50,480 nt of DNA. Source: an uncultured Clostridia bacterium. GTDB lineage: Bacteria > Bacillota > Dehalobacteriia > UBA4068 > CALXSR01. The notes beneath the pieces were generated by a model that made no database searches, had not been told where the DNA came from, and saw only the letters and a list, made by a program, of their open reading frames with translations. This document shows positions 37,049 to 47,182 of the stretch, in pieces. Positions within the stretch are counted from its first letter, which is position 1. Every line of letters starts with the position of its first letter. The position numbers and the translations under genes were made by a program. The stretch lies in contig CALXSR010000036.1 in assembly GCA_944391215.1 (NCBI GenBank), forward strand, positions 1 through 50,480, in the 5' to 3' direction.

Positions 37049-38143
37049 TTACCTCTTATTATTTTTGCTTTTTCTTTTGTTTTGAAATAAAATGATACTG
37101 GGACAAACAAAACACAATAACAAGGCAAAAGGCAAATAGTATAATAGCCATTCTGGTTGGAAAGCATGAAATAGTTGAAAGGAAAAAACAGAAGTTGCTA
37201 CAGCCACAATAAAACAAGCAATTAAAATTTTATGATGTTGCACTTGGGGAAAAATATGGTTGCCGGTAGTGCAAAGAGCAAAAAACAACATCATTACTTT
37301 ATATAAACTAAAAGCAATAAAACCATTGATCCCGATTACTTCAAAACGGCCCATAAAGTCGCCAATTTGCATCAAACTGAGCGACTGTAACAAGGGATAG
37401 GAATAAAAAGAAATTCCTTCTCCTAAAACAGCAGTATTGCGTAATTCTAGGAAAAACAAATAAACAAAAGAAAGGAAGACGCTAAGAAAAATCCATTTAC
37501 CTGCCTTATTTTTCCCTTCCCCAGTGATAGAAAAAGAAAAAAGAACGCTCATATCGGTAAAAGCCAAAGCAAAAATAGCAAAGCTACTTACCCATAAATC
37601 CGGCCATTGAAAACCGGCAACTGGTAAAAAATTTTGCAAATCGATAGAAGAATACAAAAACAGACTATCAATACCGGTAGCAATAATCAAAATAACGCAT
37701 AACACAGCGCCCAATCGCGCTAAAACACGCTGTCCTAAATAAGAGGCATAACAAGATAATAGCAAAGGCAATGCGATTAAAAGAAAGGCTGGCGTACCGG
37801 TTAAACTGGTTTCATGCCAAAACCAAACTAAAAAACCAGCATTGATACTCAACAAAAAGAGAAATTGCAACAGATAAAAAAAGAAAAATATCTTGCCTAC
37901 CTTTTTACCGCATACAGACTGTATTTTATCAAAAAAAGAACCATCTTTGGGCAAAGAATTGATAAGATAATGAAAAAACCAAGCCAACAATAAAACCAAA
38001 GGCAATAAAACCAGGAAAACGAGCCAGCGATTATGCCCTAAAGAACGCCCCAAAAAAGCAATCATAAAACCGGAACCGCCAATAAAAGCAGGTATCATAA
38101 AACCCGCTTGGCTAGAACTAATTTGTTTCATCCTTTCTTGCAA
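37049..38143 (-). CDS. Spore germination protein, GerB-type permease
   Basis: This B subunit of a GerA-family germinant receptor is an amino-acid-permease-like membrane protein of 364 residues with about ten helices ('SSSQAGFMIPAFIGGSGFMIAFLGR' opens the family). It probably contacts the germinant in the spore inner membrane. The start may be TTG at 38143 (with AAGGAAG upstream) or ATG at 38131. It is third in an A-C-B operon, where the commonest order is A-B-C. Confidence 0.92.
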   Translation of the reverse strand: MQERMKQISSSQAGFMIPAFIGGSGFMIAFLGRSLGHNRWLVFLVLLPLVLLLAWFFHYLINSLPKDGSFFDKIQSVCGKKVGKIFFFFYLLQFLFLLSINAGFLVWFWHETSLTGTPAFLLIALPLLLSCYASYLGQRVLARLGAVLCVILIIATGIDSLFLYSSIDLQNFLPVAGFQWPDLWVSSFAIFALAFTDMSVLFSFSITGEGKNKAGKWIFLSVFLSFVYLFFLELRNTAVLGEGISFYSYPLLQSLSLMQIGDFMGRFEVIGINGFIAFSLYKVMMLFFALCTTGNHIFPQVQHHKILIACFIVAVATSVFSFQLFHAFQPEWLLYYLPFALLLCFVCPSIILFQNKRKSKNNKR

Positions 38144-38157
38144 AATGTCACTTCCTT

Positions 38158-39276
38158 CTATTCCTTGTTGCCTGTGTACAAAATAGTATTATGAATTTCT
38201 ATTTGTAAACTAGCATCAGCAAATACTTGTTGAACAGTATTTTGTATTTGCTGCCAATATGGATAATCTTTGCGGTAAATTTCCTGTTCCAAGCCTGTAA
38301 AATCTTTTTCCATATGAAGATTTTTTCTCCATACCGCCTGCACTTCTTTTAAAATTTGCTCCTGTTGTTTTTGTTCCAAACGAGCAACATCCATTTCCTG
38401 TCCGTTTTGGTTCCCAATTACATTCATCTCTTTTACAATACTTTCCACCACGAATGATACTTGTATCTGCAAACGGCCGTCTACCCCATGTTCCCATTGC
38501 CAACGACTTTTACTGCTTTGTACTTCTAAACCATATAAATTGCCAAAATCATCCTCTATATTCATCGCCTCTCCGGCATAAAGGTTTCTCAGCCAAAAAG
38601 CGCCTTTGGTTTCCTCTTCTGTTAAAAATCCATAAAAGGCATCGTCTTCTATTACCGCCCAATATGGCCTTAAAAGCACTTGTCCTTCTTCTACGGCCAT
38701 AACCGGAATAACCGGTACAATGCTGGAATTTAGGCAGTCTTCCAAAAAATTTGCCACCAAAAATATTTTACTAGCATGACCAGATTTTTTCCCTTGCACT
38801 TGTATCATTTGCGCAATACCGGCTGAAGTCATTTTTTCTATGCCTATTTTTCCTTTTAAAATATCTTCTCCACGTCCTTCGCTCATAACAACATATACCC
38901 TCGGCCGCATAGGGTATTGCTTACTCAATAAATTTAAAAAGTTGGCAATTCCATGCTCTGCCAAATCGCGCCCAATAATCATAACATTGTTATGGCTCCA
39001 GTCAAAAGGACGGTTCATGCGTCGCGACAAATCTGTCATTGCTTCGGTTAAACTGTGGCCAGCACCAGAAATAACGGCAGAAGATACATTACCGCCTTCT
39101 TCCCCCATAGCATCCACAACTTCCACCGTTAATAGATAGCTGCCATCTTCTAACCAATCATAAGCTGTTCCCAGCACAATAGCGCTATGCTTAATTTCTT
39201 GTTTATCCCAACATCCACTGAAAAGAAAAATACATAATAAAGAGCAAAAAAGGAAAATGCATTTTTTAATTTTCAC
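38158..39276 (-). CDS. Spore germination lipoprotein, GerC type
   Basis: This C subunit of the germinant receptor is a lipoprotein with signal peptide and lipobox LFSGC (lipidated Cys22), followed by 'WDKQEIKHSAIVLGTAYDW', the GerC N-domain start. The body continues to 'EIHNTILYTGNKE'. I chose the GTG at 39276 because GGGGGG lies 8 nt upstream and the signal peptide begins there; longer readings add a highly charged, unlikely N-terminus. It overlaps the end of the gerA-type gene by 11 nt. Confidence 0.9.
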   Translation of the reverse strand: MKIKKCIFLFCSLLCIFLFSGCWDKQEIKHSAIVLGTAYDWLEDGSYLLTVEVVDAMGEEGGNVSSAVISGAGHSLTEAMTDLSRRMNRPFDWSHNNVMIIGRDLAEHGIANFLNLLSKQYPMRPRVYVVMSEGRGEDILKGKIGIEKMTSAGIAQMIQVQGKKSGHASKIFLVANFLEDCLNSSIVPVIPVMAVEEGQVLLRPYWAVIEDDAFYGFLTEEETKGAFWLRNLYAGEAMNIEDDFGNLYGLEVQSSKSRWQWEHGVDGRLQIQVSFVVESIVKEMNVIGNQNGQEMDVARLEQKQQEQILKEVQAVWRKNLHMEKDFTGLEQEIYRKDYPYWQQIQNTVQQVFADASLQIEIHNTILYTGNKE

Positions 39277-40783
39277 TTTCTTTTCCCCCCGGCGGCGGTT
39301 TTTGGTGCGGTCCTTGTCTAGTTTCATTATAACGGCTAATATAACGCGGCCTTTTATTCAGCATCCACATTGGCGCCCGGATGAAAGTATCGCGCATTTC
39401 CCTTCCACCCAATGGCCCAATAGGAAACAAATACGGCGCCCCAAAAGATTCAATAGAAAGAAGATGCAATAACAAAAATAAAATACCTAAAGTAATCCCC
39501 AAGCTGCCAAAAATAGCGCTGGCTATAATAAAAAGCAAACGTAATAAACCGGCAGTATCAGAAAGTGGGCTTACTACAAAGGAAGCAATAATGGTCAGCG
39601 CTACAACAATCACTATAGGAGTGCTAACTAAACCGGCCCGAATGGCGGCATCTCCCAACACCAAACCGCCAACAATACTAATGGCCTGTCCCGCTGCCCG
39701 CGGTAAGCGTAGTCCGGCTTCTCGTAACATTTCATAAATAAGCAACATCATAAAAACGCTAACTGCAACAGGAAAAGGCGTATTTTCCTCCGCCGCCGCA
39801 ATGGTAATCATTAAAGAGTTCGGCAACACCTCTTGATGAAAACTACTAATCGCTACATAAAATGCAGGCAATAGAATGGAAATGGCAAAAGCAATAAAAC
39901 GGAAAAAACGCACAAAACTGGAAAACCAAGGACGAGAAAAATAGTCTTCCGCACTTTGAAATAGCTCTACCATTAGCAAAGGAACCGTTAAAACGATAGG
40001 CGTCCCATCAATTAAAATTGCAACTCGCCCTTCTAATAATTTAGCAGCTACTGTATCTGGTTTTTCACTATTACCAATGGTTGGGAAAAGCGAAAAAGGG
40101 GCGTCCTCTATCAGTTGTTCAACATAACCCGATTCTAAAATACCATCAATATTGATATGTTCTACCCGCCTACGGACTTCCTTTACCAAGTTTTCAGAAG
40201 CAATCCCTTTCACATAAGCAATACAGATATCTGTTTGACTGTAGCGACCGCTTTTTAAATATTCCATCTTTAAATCCGGATGATGAATTTTTCTTCTTAA
40301 TAAAGAGGTATTGATCCGCAAAGCCTCAATAAAACCTTCCCGCGGACCGCGTACTACCACTTCATTTCCCGGTTCACTAACGCCACGCTTTTCCCACTCT
40401 CTGGTATCAATCAATAAAGCTTCTTTGGAACCCTCTACCAATAAGGTGCTATCGCCTCCTAAAACGGCAGCAACAATCTCTTTGATTTGATCGGTTTTTT
40501 TGACATCGCTTGTTTCTAAAACGGAAGAAGCAATTTCCGATACGCTTTTTGGCGCAGAAAAAAACTCCTCTGCTAATAAAAGAGGACGCATAATATTTTC
40601 ATTTAGAATGTTTTTGCCCGCTAATCCATCTATAAACAGCAATAAAGCCCTTTGTTTACGGCCGCCCAATAAAAAATTACGGAATACAACATCGCTACTA
40701 TCGGCAAAAATTGCCCGAAATTCCAGCTCTATCTGTTCAAATTGTTCTGGAACCGTCTTCATTTGCGTTTCTTTTATCGTCAT
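39266..40783 (-). CDS. Spore germination protein, GerA type
   Basis: This A subunit of the germinant receptor has 505 residues. A large hydrophilic N-terminal domain (~1-285; 'RGPREGFIEALRINTSLLRRKI', 'VAILIDGTPIVLTVP') precedes about five membrane helices (~290-460) and a short proline-rich tail. It is the first gene of gerA-gerC-gerB, showing that the organism forms endospores. AGGTGAG lies 6 nt before the ATG. A sigma-G-like promoter precedes it. Confidence 0.95.
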   Translation of the reverse strand: MTIKETQMKTVPEQFEQIELEFRAIFADSSDVVFRNFLLGGRKQRALLLFIDGLAGKNILNENIMRPLLLAEEFFSAPKSVSEIASSVLETSDVKKTDQIKEIVAAVLGGDSTLLVEGSKEALLIDTREWEKRGVSEPGNEVVVRGPREGFIEALRINTSLLRRKIHHPDLKMEYLKSGRYSQTDICIAYVKGIASENLVKEVRRRVEHINIDGILESGYVEQLIEDAPFSLFPTIGNSEKPDTVAAKLLEGRVAILIDGTPIVLTVPLLMVELFQSAEDYFSRPWFSSFVRFFRFIAFAISILLPAFYVAISSFHQEVLPNSLMITIAAAEENTPFPVAVSVFMMLLIYEMLREAGLRLPRAAGQAISIVGGLVLGDAAIRAGLVSTPIVIVVALTIIASFVVSPLSDTAGLLRLLFIIASAIFGSLGITLGILFLLLHLLSIESFGAPYLFPIGPLGGREMRDTFIRAPMWMLNKRPRYISRYNETRQGPHQKPPPGGKESEN

Positions 40784-40809
40784 TTTCTTCTCACCTGCTT
40801 CCTTTCCGT

Positions 40810-40840
40810 TATTATGACAAAAAAGGCCTGCTGTTATACA
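40810..40840 (-). promoter_or_regulatory. Candidate sigma-G promoter of the gerA operon
   Basis: On the minus strand TGTATA (40835-40840), 18 bp, CATAATA (40810-40816). This resembles the forespore sigma-G pattern TGnATA-N17/18-CATnnTA. It starts ~27 bp before the gerA ATG and lies inside the purine-operon terminator. No sigma-A promoter is visible in the 35-bp gap. Confidence 0.5.
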
Positions 40841-40848
40841 GCAGGCCT
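40817..40848 (-). terminator. Terminator of the purine operon
   Basis: 11-bp perfect stem AGGCCTGCTGT/ACAGCAGGCCT with a 3-nt loop, then TTTTTT on the minus strand, ~25 bp after purD. Confidence 0.93.
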
Positions 40849-40874
40849 GAATCTATTAAAAAATCAATATTATT

Positions 40875-42143
40875 TTATTGTTTTTGCAAAGCACGATAAC
40901 CAATATCTTTTCGATAATGGCAATCCGCAAAATCAATTTTCTTTACCGCCTCATAAACCGTATGAATGGCAGCACGAATCGTATCTCCCATTGCAGTAAC
41001 CCCTAAAACACGGCCACCATCCGTTACAATATGGCCGTTCTGCAAAGCCGTACCAGCATGGAATACTTGCGCCAAAGAAGCGGCTTCCTCCAAACCTGTG
41101 ATGATTTTTCCTTTTTCATAATGACCAGGATAACCACCAGAAGCCATGACCACGCATACGGCGGCTTTTTCGCTCCATTCTATTTTTTGTTGCGCTAGGG
41201 TACCATTTAAAATGGAGTCGATGATATCCACCAAATCTGTTTTTAGGCGCATTAAAACCGGTTGGGTTTCCGGATCTCCAAAACGAGCATTAAATTCCAA
41301 TACTTTAATCCCATCTTTCGTAATCATTAAACCAGCATATAGAACGCCTTGATATAAATAGCCTTCTATCCGCATTGCGTCAACCGTTTTTTGCAAAATA
41401 TCTTTTTCCACCATCGTAGCCATTTGTTCTGTATAAATAGGAGCCGGCGAATAAGCGCCCATACCGCCAGTATTAAGGCCCTGATCGCCATCCAAAGCTC
41501 TTTTATGATCCTGCGCAGAAACCATCGGCACAACTGTTTTACCATCAGTAAAAGCTAAAATACTAACTTCTTCTCCCTGTAAAAATTCTTCTATCACTAC
41601 GCGGGCGCCAGCGCCACCAAAACTACCATCCTCTAACATATCTTTTACCGCAGCAATCGCTTCTTCTTCCGTCATAGCGACAATAACACCTTTGCCAGCC
41701 GCTAAACCATCCGCTTTTATTACGATGGGCCCCCCCCAATCCTTAATGCAAGCAATCGCATCTGCACTTTTGGTAAAGGTAGCATATTTTGCAGTAGGAA
41801 TACCGTACTTCAACATTAAATCTTTGGCAAATTTTTTGGAACCTTCAATTTGCGCTGCCTTTTGGCTTGGGCCAAATACCTTGCGTCCCATTTTTTGCAA
41901 ACGATCTGCCAATCCCATGCTCAATGGTATTTCCGGACCGATTACCGTTAAATCGATATTTTCTTCTTGCACAAAACGACAAATGCCTTCTATATCCTCG
42001 GCCTTAATCGATACAGTTTGGGCGATTTGCCCAATCCCCGCATTGCCAGGCGCGCAATACACTTGATTTACTTTAGGACTTTGCGCTAATTTCCAAACCA
42101 ACGCATGTTCCCGGCCGCCGCCGCCTACTACTAACACTTTCAT
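40875..42143 (-). CDS. purD: Phosphoribosylamine-glycine ligase (PurD)
   Basis: PurD makes GAR from phosphoribosylamine, glycine and ATP. It has 422 residues of the ATP-grasp fold: 'MKVLVVGGGGREHALVWKL', 'IGPEIPLSMGLADRL', 'VIKADGLAAGKGVIVA' and 'LNTGGMGAYSPAPI...EFNARFGDPETQPVLMRL'. I chose ATG 42143 (GGAGTG 7 nt upstream) over an in-frame TTG at 42158. It is the last gene of the purine operon. Confidence 0.97.
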   Translation of the reverse strand: MKVLVVGGGGREHALVWKLAQSPKVNQVYCAPGNAGIGQIAQTVSIKAEDIEGICRFVQEENIDLTVIGPEIPLSMGLADRLQKMGRKVFGPSQKAAQIEGSKKFAKDLMLKYGIPTAKYATFTKSADAIACIKDWGGPIVIKADGLAAGKGVIVAMTEEEAIAAVKDMLEDGSFGGAGARVVIEEFLQGEEVSILAFTDGKTVVPMVSAQDHKRALDGDQGLNTGGMGAYSPAPIYTEQMATMVEKDILQKTVDAMRIEGYLYQGVLYAGLMITKDGIKVLEFNARFGDPETQPVLMRLKTDLVDIIDSILNGTLAQQKIEWSEKAAVCVVMASGGYPGHYEKGKIITGLEEAASLAQVFHAGTALQNGHIVTDGGRVLGVTAMGDTIRAAIHTVYEAVKKIDFADCHYRKDIGYRALQKQ

Positions 42144-42161
42144 ATCGTCACACTCCAAGTA

Positions 42162-42746
42162 TTATTCTCCCAATACCCCGCGCAAATAAGCAGTAATACA
42201 GGTATCATACTCCGCAGTATGGGCAAAAGCTTCTTTGGCCAATGCTAAACGCATTTTTTCATCAATACCACCGTTTTTCAATTGTTCAATAATAACTGTA
42301 TATTTTTGTGGATTTACCACAATGGTAACATATTTATTATTTTTGGCAGCAGCTCTCACCATAGAGGGCCCGCCAATATCAATATTTTCAATCGCTTCTT
42401 CTAAAGTAACGCCTTCCTTGGCAATTGTCTGTTTAAAAGGATATAAATTACAAACGACTAAATCAATCGGTTTAATCTTTAATTCTTCTAATTGTTTTAA
42501 ATGTTCTGGAGTGCGCATAGCTAAAATCCCGCCATGGATATAAGGATTTAACGTTTTCACCCGCCCGTCTAATATTTCCGGAAATCCGGTTACTTCCGTC
42601 ACATAAATAGCGGGAATTCCAGCGTTGATTAAAGTTTTATAGGTTCCGCCGGTAGAGACAATTTCATAATCCAATGCTACCAATTCTTTGGCAAATTCTA
42701 CCAAACCAGTTTTATCGGATACACTTAGCAAAGCCCTTTTCTTCAT
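42162..42746 (-). CDS. purH: IMP cyclohydrolase, single-domain PurH
   Basis: This enzyme closes the purine ring (FAICAR to IMP). The 194 residues cover exactly the N-terminal domain of bifunctional PurH: '[18 protein letters not shown]', '[14 protein letters not shown]', '[15 protein letters not shown]' and '[17 protein letters not shown]'. It ends in '[10 protein letters not shown]' with a proper stop, at the domain border. The ~300-residue AICAR transformylase domain is absent, and purD follows immediately, so this is not a visible frameshift. A separate transformylase or PurP must be encoded elsewhere. Similar split enzymes are known in some Clostridia. Confidence 0.93.
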   Translation of the reverse strand: MKKRALLSVSDKTGLVEFAKELVALDYEIVSTGGTYKTLINAGIPAIYVTEVTGFPEILDGRVKTLNPYIHGGILAMRTPEHLKQLEELKIKPIDLVVCNLYPFKQTIAKEGVTLEEAIENIDIGGPSMVRAAAKNNKYVTIVVNPQKYTVIIEQLKNGGIDEKMRLALAKEAFAHTAEYDTCITAYLRGVLGE

Positions 42747-42756
42747 CTTATCCTCC

Positions 42757-43368
42757 TTAGTATTCTATTTTTACTTTATCATTTATTATTTTTATTTTTT
42801 GTTGCGCAAACAAACCGATTACTTCTGGATACAAAGCATGTTCCGCAACCAAAATACGGTCCGCCAATCGATCTGCCGTATCGGTATCCAATACCGGTAC
42901 CGCTTTTTGGGCAATAATTTTACCTGTATCCATTCCTGCATCCACAAAATGCACCGTACAACCAGAAATTTTCACACCGTAATCGAAAGCTTGTTTTTGA
43001 GCATGCAAACCAGGAAAGGCTGGCAATAAAGCCGGATGAATATTGATTACCCGATTGGGAAAACAGTTTAAAAAAGCCGGTGATAATATCCGCATAAAAC
43101 CGGCTAAAACAACAAGTTCGGCACCGGATTCTTTTATTTTAGCAGCTAACGCTAAATCATAAGCTTCCCGATTGGCATATCCACTAGGTTGCAAATAATC
43201 ACAAGGAATTGCATTATTTTTTGCTCTTTGCAAGGCATAAGCATCTTTTTTATCGCTTAATACCCTCACAATTTGCGCATCAATTTCTTTTTCCGCTATC
43301 GCATCTATCATCGATTGTAAATTAGAACCCCGGCCAGAAGCCAGGACGGCAATCTTTAAAGCGCTCAT
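42757..43368 (-). CDS. purN: Phosphoribosylglycinamide formyltransferase (PurN)
   Basis: PurN transfers formyl from 10-formyl-THF to GAR. It has 203 residues: '[17 protein letters not shown]' binds phosphate, and '[14 protein letters not shown]' contains the catalytic Asn/His pair, with '[16 protein letters not shown]' supplying the Asp. GGGGG before its ATG overlaps the purM stop codon. The enzyme depends on folate, not formate (not PurT). Confidence 0.96.
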   Translation of the reverse strand: MSALKIAVLASGRGSNLQSMIDAIAEKEIDAQIVRVLSDKKDAYALQRAKNNAIPCDYLQPSGYANREAYDLALAAKIKESGAELVVLAGFMRILSPAFLNCFPNRVINIHPALLPAFPGLHAQKQAFDYGVKISGCTVHFVDAGMDTGKIIAQKAVPVLDTDTADRLADRILVAEHALYPEVIGLFAQQKIKIINDKVKIEY

Positions 43369-43371
43369 TTT

Positions 43372-44394
43372 TTACCCCCGATAAAAAGTTACTTTCTTTT
43401 CGCCCTTCACCATTTCGCCAATTATTTTTGCTTCCGGACAAATTTCTTGTGTTTTTGCCACATCCTGTGGCGCCACGGCAATGATAAATCCAATCCCCAT
43501 ATTAAAAACGCGTAACATCTCTTCTTCCGGTACTTCTCCAATTTTCGCAATTAGTTGAAAAATAGGAGGCACTTGCCAAGCGTTTAAATTGATTTTAGCC
43601 CCCAAACCGTCAGGGAAAATACGAGGCGGATTTTCAATTAAACCACCGCCTGTCACATGTACCATACCGCGAACTGCCACTTGTTCTAATAACGGCATAA
43701 TATCTTTCACATAAATGCGGGTTGGTTTTAACAATGCTTCGCCTAAGGTACAACCAAGTTCCGGTATTTGTTGCTCAACTTTTAAATTACCGGCTTCCAG
43801 TAATACCTTACGCGCCAGCGAAAAGCCATTAGAATGAACCCCGCTAGAAGGTAAGCCCAATAAAATATCGCCTTCTTGCAAAGTACTGCCGGTAATAATG
43901 CGACTTTTTTCCGCTACTCCTACGGCAAACCCAGCAATATCATAATCATTTTCGGCATAAAAGCCAGGCATTTCTGCTGTTTCGCCACCAATTAAAGCAC
44001 AATTGCTTTGCAAACAGCCCTCCGCAACCCCTTTGACAATATCCGCCACTTTATCCGGAAAAACTTTACCGACCGCAATATAATCCAAAAAGAAAAGAGG
44101 TTCAGCGCCTTGTACCAAAATATCATTCACACACATGGCTACAGCATCAATACCAATGGTATCATGCTGATCCATCATCATGGCAATACGCAGCTTTGTA
44201 CCAACACCGTCTGTTCCGGAAATTAAAACGGGCTCTTGGTATTTTTTCGTATCCAAAGCAAAAAGACCGGCAAAACTCCCCAAATCGGTCAATACTTCCG
44301 GACGAAAGGTCTTTTTCACATGGGCTTTCATTTTTTCCACAGCTTCATTTCCGGCGCTAATATCCACACCGGCATTTTTATAAGTAATGGCCAT
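43372..44394 (-). CDS. purM: Phosphoribosylformylglycinamidine cyclo-ligase (PurM)
   Basis: PurM makes AIR from FGAM. It has 340 residues: '[20 protein letters not shown]', '[35 protein letters not shown]', '[11 protein letters not shown]' and '[14 protein letters not shown]' are AIR synthetase landmarks. It is spaced 11 bp from purF with GGGGGATAG as ribosome site. Confidence 0.97.
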   Translation of the reverse strand: MAITYKNAGVDISAGNEAVEKMKAHVKKTFRPEVLTDLGSFAGLFALDTKKYQEPVLISGTDGVGTKLRIAMMMDQHDTIGIDAVAMCVNDILVQGAEPLFFLDYIAVGKVFPDKVADIVKGVAEGCLQSNCALIGGETAEMPGFYAENDYDIAGFAVGVAEKSRIITGSTLQEGDILLGLPSSGVHSNGFSLARKVLLEAGNLKVEQQIPELGCTLGEALLKPTRIYVKDIMPLLEQVAVRGMVHVTGGGLIENPPRIFPDGLGAKINLNAWQVPPIFQLIAKIGEVPEEEMLRVFNMGIGFIIAVAPQDVAKTQEICPEAKIIGEMVKGEKKVTFYRG

Positions 44395-44405
44395 TTGCTA
44401 TCCCC

Positions 44406-45809
44406 CTATTTTTTATTTTGGAATGGACAGGGTTTCACAATATATTCTCCGCTAAAACAAGCGGTGCAAAAATGATTCGGGTCTTGTCTAGTTGCCTGTA
44501 ACATACCCTCGATACTCAAATAATGCAAACTATCAGCCCCAATATATTCACAAATTTGCTCTTTGGTTTGTTTTACCGCAATCAACTGCGAAGGTTTCGT
44601 ATCAATTCCATAAGGACAACCAAATTTTACCGGCGGCGAACCCAATACCAAATGCACTTCAATAGCCCCGGCTTCTCTTAACATGCTAATAATTTGCCGA
44701 GAAGTGGTACCGCGTACCAAAGAATCATCCACCACAACCACTCGCTTACCTTGTAAGGTTTCCTTGATGGGATTTAGCTTTAAATGCACGCTTTTATCGC
44801 GCATAATTTGGGTTGGTTGAATAAAGGTGCGACCGATATAGCGGTTTTTTAATAAACCCATACGATATGGTAAACCGGATTCTTCTGAATAGCCCAAAGC
44901 GCAAGGTACGCCGGAATCCGGAACCGGAATGACGATATCGGCATCAATGTTGCTTTCTCTTGCTAAAATTTTCCCCATATGATGGCGAGCTAAATAAACA
45001 TTTACGCCATCAAACGTGCTATCAGGCCGAGCAATATAAATATGCTCAAAAATACAGAAATGCGGCTGTTTTCCATAAGGACCATAAGATTTAAAACCGT
45101 CTTTATCAATCACCACAATTTCCCCCGGGGCGATATCGCGTACCAGTTCCCCGCCGACAGCATCAATGGCACAGCTTTCCGAAGCCAACATAAAATGACC
45201 ATCTAATTTACCCAAACATAAAGGCCGAATCCCATGCGGGTCTCTCATGCCTACCAATTTATCTTCCATCATCGCTACGATAGCATAAGCCCCTTTAGCA
45301 TCCAACATTACTTTTGCCAAAGCGCCTGGCAAATCATCTTGCGCATAACTGGCAATTAAATTCATCATCAATTCACAATCCGAATTGGTTTGAAAGACCG
45401 AGCCTCGTAAAGCCAAATTATAGCGCAAATCATCATAATTAACTAAACTACCATTATAAGTCATCCCAATTAAACCGTTTAAATAATTAAATACCATTGG
45501 TTGCGCATCCACAATGGTAGCCTCTGCTTCTTTTTCAGCAGGATAGCGGCAATGCGCCAAAGCAATATTGCCTTCACATTTAATAGAAGACAGTGTTTTT
45601 TCATTAAATACTTCTGAAACCAAACCGGTATTTTTATAAAGTTGGAAACGGTCATCTTGAAAAATCGCGATACCCGCACTTTCTTGACCCCGATGCTGCA
45701 AAGCATATAAAGCCAAATAGCAAATATCGGCTAAATTTGTACCCGGCGCATAAATACCAAATACGCCGCATTCATCATGCAATTTTTCTTGTTCCATCAT
45801 GGAGCGCAT
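44406..45809 (-). CDS. purF: Amidophosphoribosyltransferase (PurF), Fe-S type
   Basis: PurF catalyses the first committed step: PRPP plus glutamine to phosphoribosylamine. It has 467 residues. 'HDECGVFGIY' holds the glutaminase nucleophile Cys14 behind a short propeptide, so processing is expected. The PRPP loop is 'VVVVDDSLVRGTTS'. Four cysteines ('HFCIFEHI', 'KFGCPYGID', 'FCTACFSGEY') match the [4Fe-4S] ligands of the B. subtilis-type enzyme, which is oxygen-labile. ATG 45809 has AGGAGGG 6 nt upstream. Confidence 0.97.
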   Translation of the reverse strand: MRSMMEQEKLHDECGVFGIYAPGTNLADICYLALYALQHRGQESAGIAIFQDDRFQLYKNTGLVSEVFNEKTLSSIKCEGNIALAHCRYPAEKEAEATIVDAQPMVFNYLNGLIGMTYNGSLVNYDDLRYNLALRGSVFQTNSDCELMMNLIASYAQDDLPGALAKVMLDAKGAYAIVAMMEDKLVGMRDPHGIRPLCLGKLDGHFMLASESCAIDAVGGELVRDIAPGEIVVIDKDGFKSYGPYGKQPHFCIFEHIYIARPDSTFDGVNVYLARHHMGKILARESNIDADIVIPVPDSGVPCALGYSEESGLPYRMGLLKNRYIGRTFIQPTQIMRDKSVHLKLNPIKETLQGKRVVVVDDSLVRGTTSRQIISMLREAGAIEVHLVLGSPPVKFGCPYGIDTKPSQLIAVKQTKEQICEYIGADSLHYLSIEGMLQATRQDPNHFCTACFSGEYIVKPCPFQNKK

Positions 45810-45829
45810 CTTGAACCCTCCTACTATTA

Positions 45830-47125
45830 TTATGCCAAACCAATTCGTTCAAAAACATAATCAATATTTTTTAAGTGATAATTATAATCGAACAGGCTAT
45901 CCACTTCTTCTTTGCTCAATTTACTCATAATATCTTTATCCTGCAGCACTAAATATTCAAAATCAGTTTTATTGGCCCAGGCATTTAAAGCATTGCGCTG
46001 GGTCCATTCATAAGCGGTTTCGCGCATCACGCCTTTATCAACCAAAGCAAGCATAACTCTTTGGGAGAAAACCAACCCCAAAGTTTTATTCACATTATCC
46101 ATCATTGTTTGTGGGAATACTTGTAAACCAGACATAATTTTGGTGAAAAGATGTAACATATAGTCCAATAAAATACAACTATCTGGAATAATAATACGCT
46201 CTACTGAAGAGTGCGTAATATCGCGTTCATGCCAAAGCGCCACATCCTCCATGGCCGCCGTAGCATTCCCCCGTAGTACTCGAGAAAGGCCGGCTATTCT
46301 TTCTGCGGTAATGGGATTTTTTTTATGCGGCATTGCAGAAGAGCCTTTTTGCCCTTTGGAAAATGGTTCTGCAACTTCCCCTAAATCTGTTCTTTGCAGA
46401 TTACGAATTTCAGTAGCAAACTTCTCTAAAGTACTGCCAATAATAGCAATGGTGGTTAAAAATTCCGCATGACGATCCCTTTGAATCACTTGCGTGGAAA
46501 CCGGTGCCGGTTTTAATCCCAAACGCCGACAAACATGTTCTTCAACATGGGGATCAATATTGGCAAAAGTACCCACAGCGCCAGAAATTTTACCAACAGA
46601 AATGGTTTCTTTGGCTTTTTGCATTCTTTCAATAGAACGATCAATTTCCATGGTCCACAAGGCCATTTTTAAACCAAAAGTAATTGGTTCGGCATGAATA
46701 CCATGTGTTCTCCCCATCATAAGCGTATATTTATATTCTTTCGCTTTATCAGCCAAAATATCTCTCACTTTATGCAATTTAGCCAATAATAAATCAGCAG
46801 CTTGTCTCATTTGCACCGAAAGAGCGGTATCCAAAACATCAGAGGAAGTCATCCCCATGTGAATGTATTTCGAGGCATCTCCTACGTATTCACCCACATT
46901 GGTTAAAAAAGCGATCACATCATGATGGGTTATCTGCTCAATTTCATCAATTCTTTTGCAATCAAAAGCAGCCTTTTCCTTGATATCTTTATAGGCTTCG
47001 GCGGGAATTTTTCCCATATCCATAAGCGCTTCACAAGCATAAATTTCAATTTCCATCATTTGTTGATAACGATTTTCGACATCCCAAATTTTACCCATTT
47101 CTGGTAAAGTATATCTGGAAATCAT
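45830..47125 (-). CDS. purB: Adenylosuccinate lyase (PurB)
   Basis: PurB acts twice, on SAICAR and on adenylosuccinate. It has 431 residues with the fumarase/aspartase signature 'GSSAMPHKKNPITAERI', active-site 'GRTHGIHAEPITFG' (His) and 'MGMTSSDVLDTAL'. 'HERDITHSSVERI' is also conserved. Placed second in the operon, with AGGAGG before the ATG. Confidence 0.97.
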   Translation of the reverse strand: MISRYTLPEMGKIWDVENRYQQMMEIEIYACEALMDMGKIPAEAYKDIKEKAAFDCKRIDEIEQITHHDVIAFLTNVGEYVGDASKYIHMGMTSSDVLDTALSVQMRQAADLLLAKLHKVRDILADKAKEYKYTLMMGRTHGIHAEPITFGLKMALWTMEIDRSIERMQKAKETISVGKISGAVGTFANIDPHVEEHVCRRLGLKPAPVSTQVIQRDRHAEFLTTIAIIGSTLEKFATEIRNLQRTDLGEVAEPFSKGQKGSSAMPHKKNPITAERIAGLSRVLRGNATAAMEDVALWHERDITHSSVERIIIPDSCILLDYMLHLFTKIMSGLQVFPQTMMDNVNKTLGLVFSQRVMLALVDKGVMRETAYEWTQRNALNAWANKTDFEYLVLQDKDIMSKLSKEEVDSLFDYNYHLKNIDYVFERIGLA

Positions 47126-47182
47126 ATAAACAGCCTCCTACCATTCTTTCTTGATTTATGATATAAAATTTTAAATACCAAT

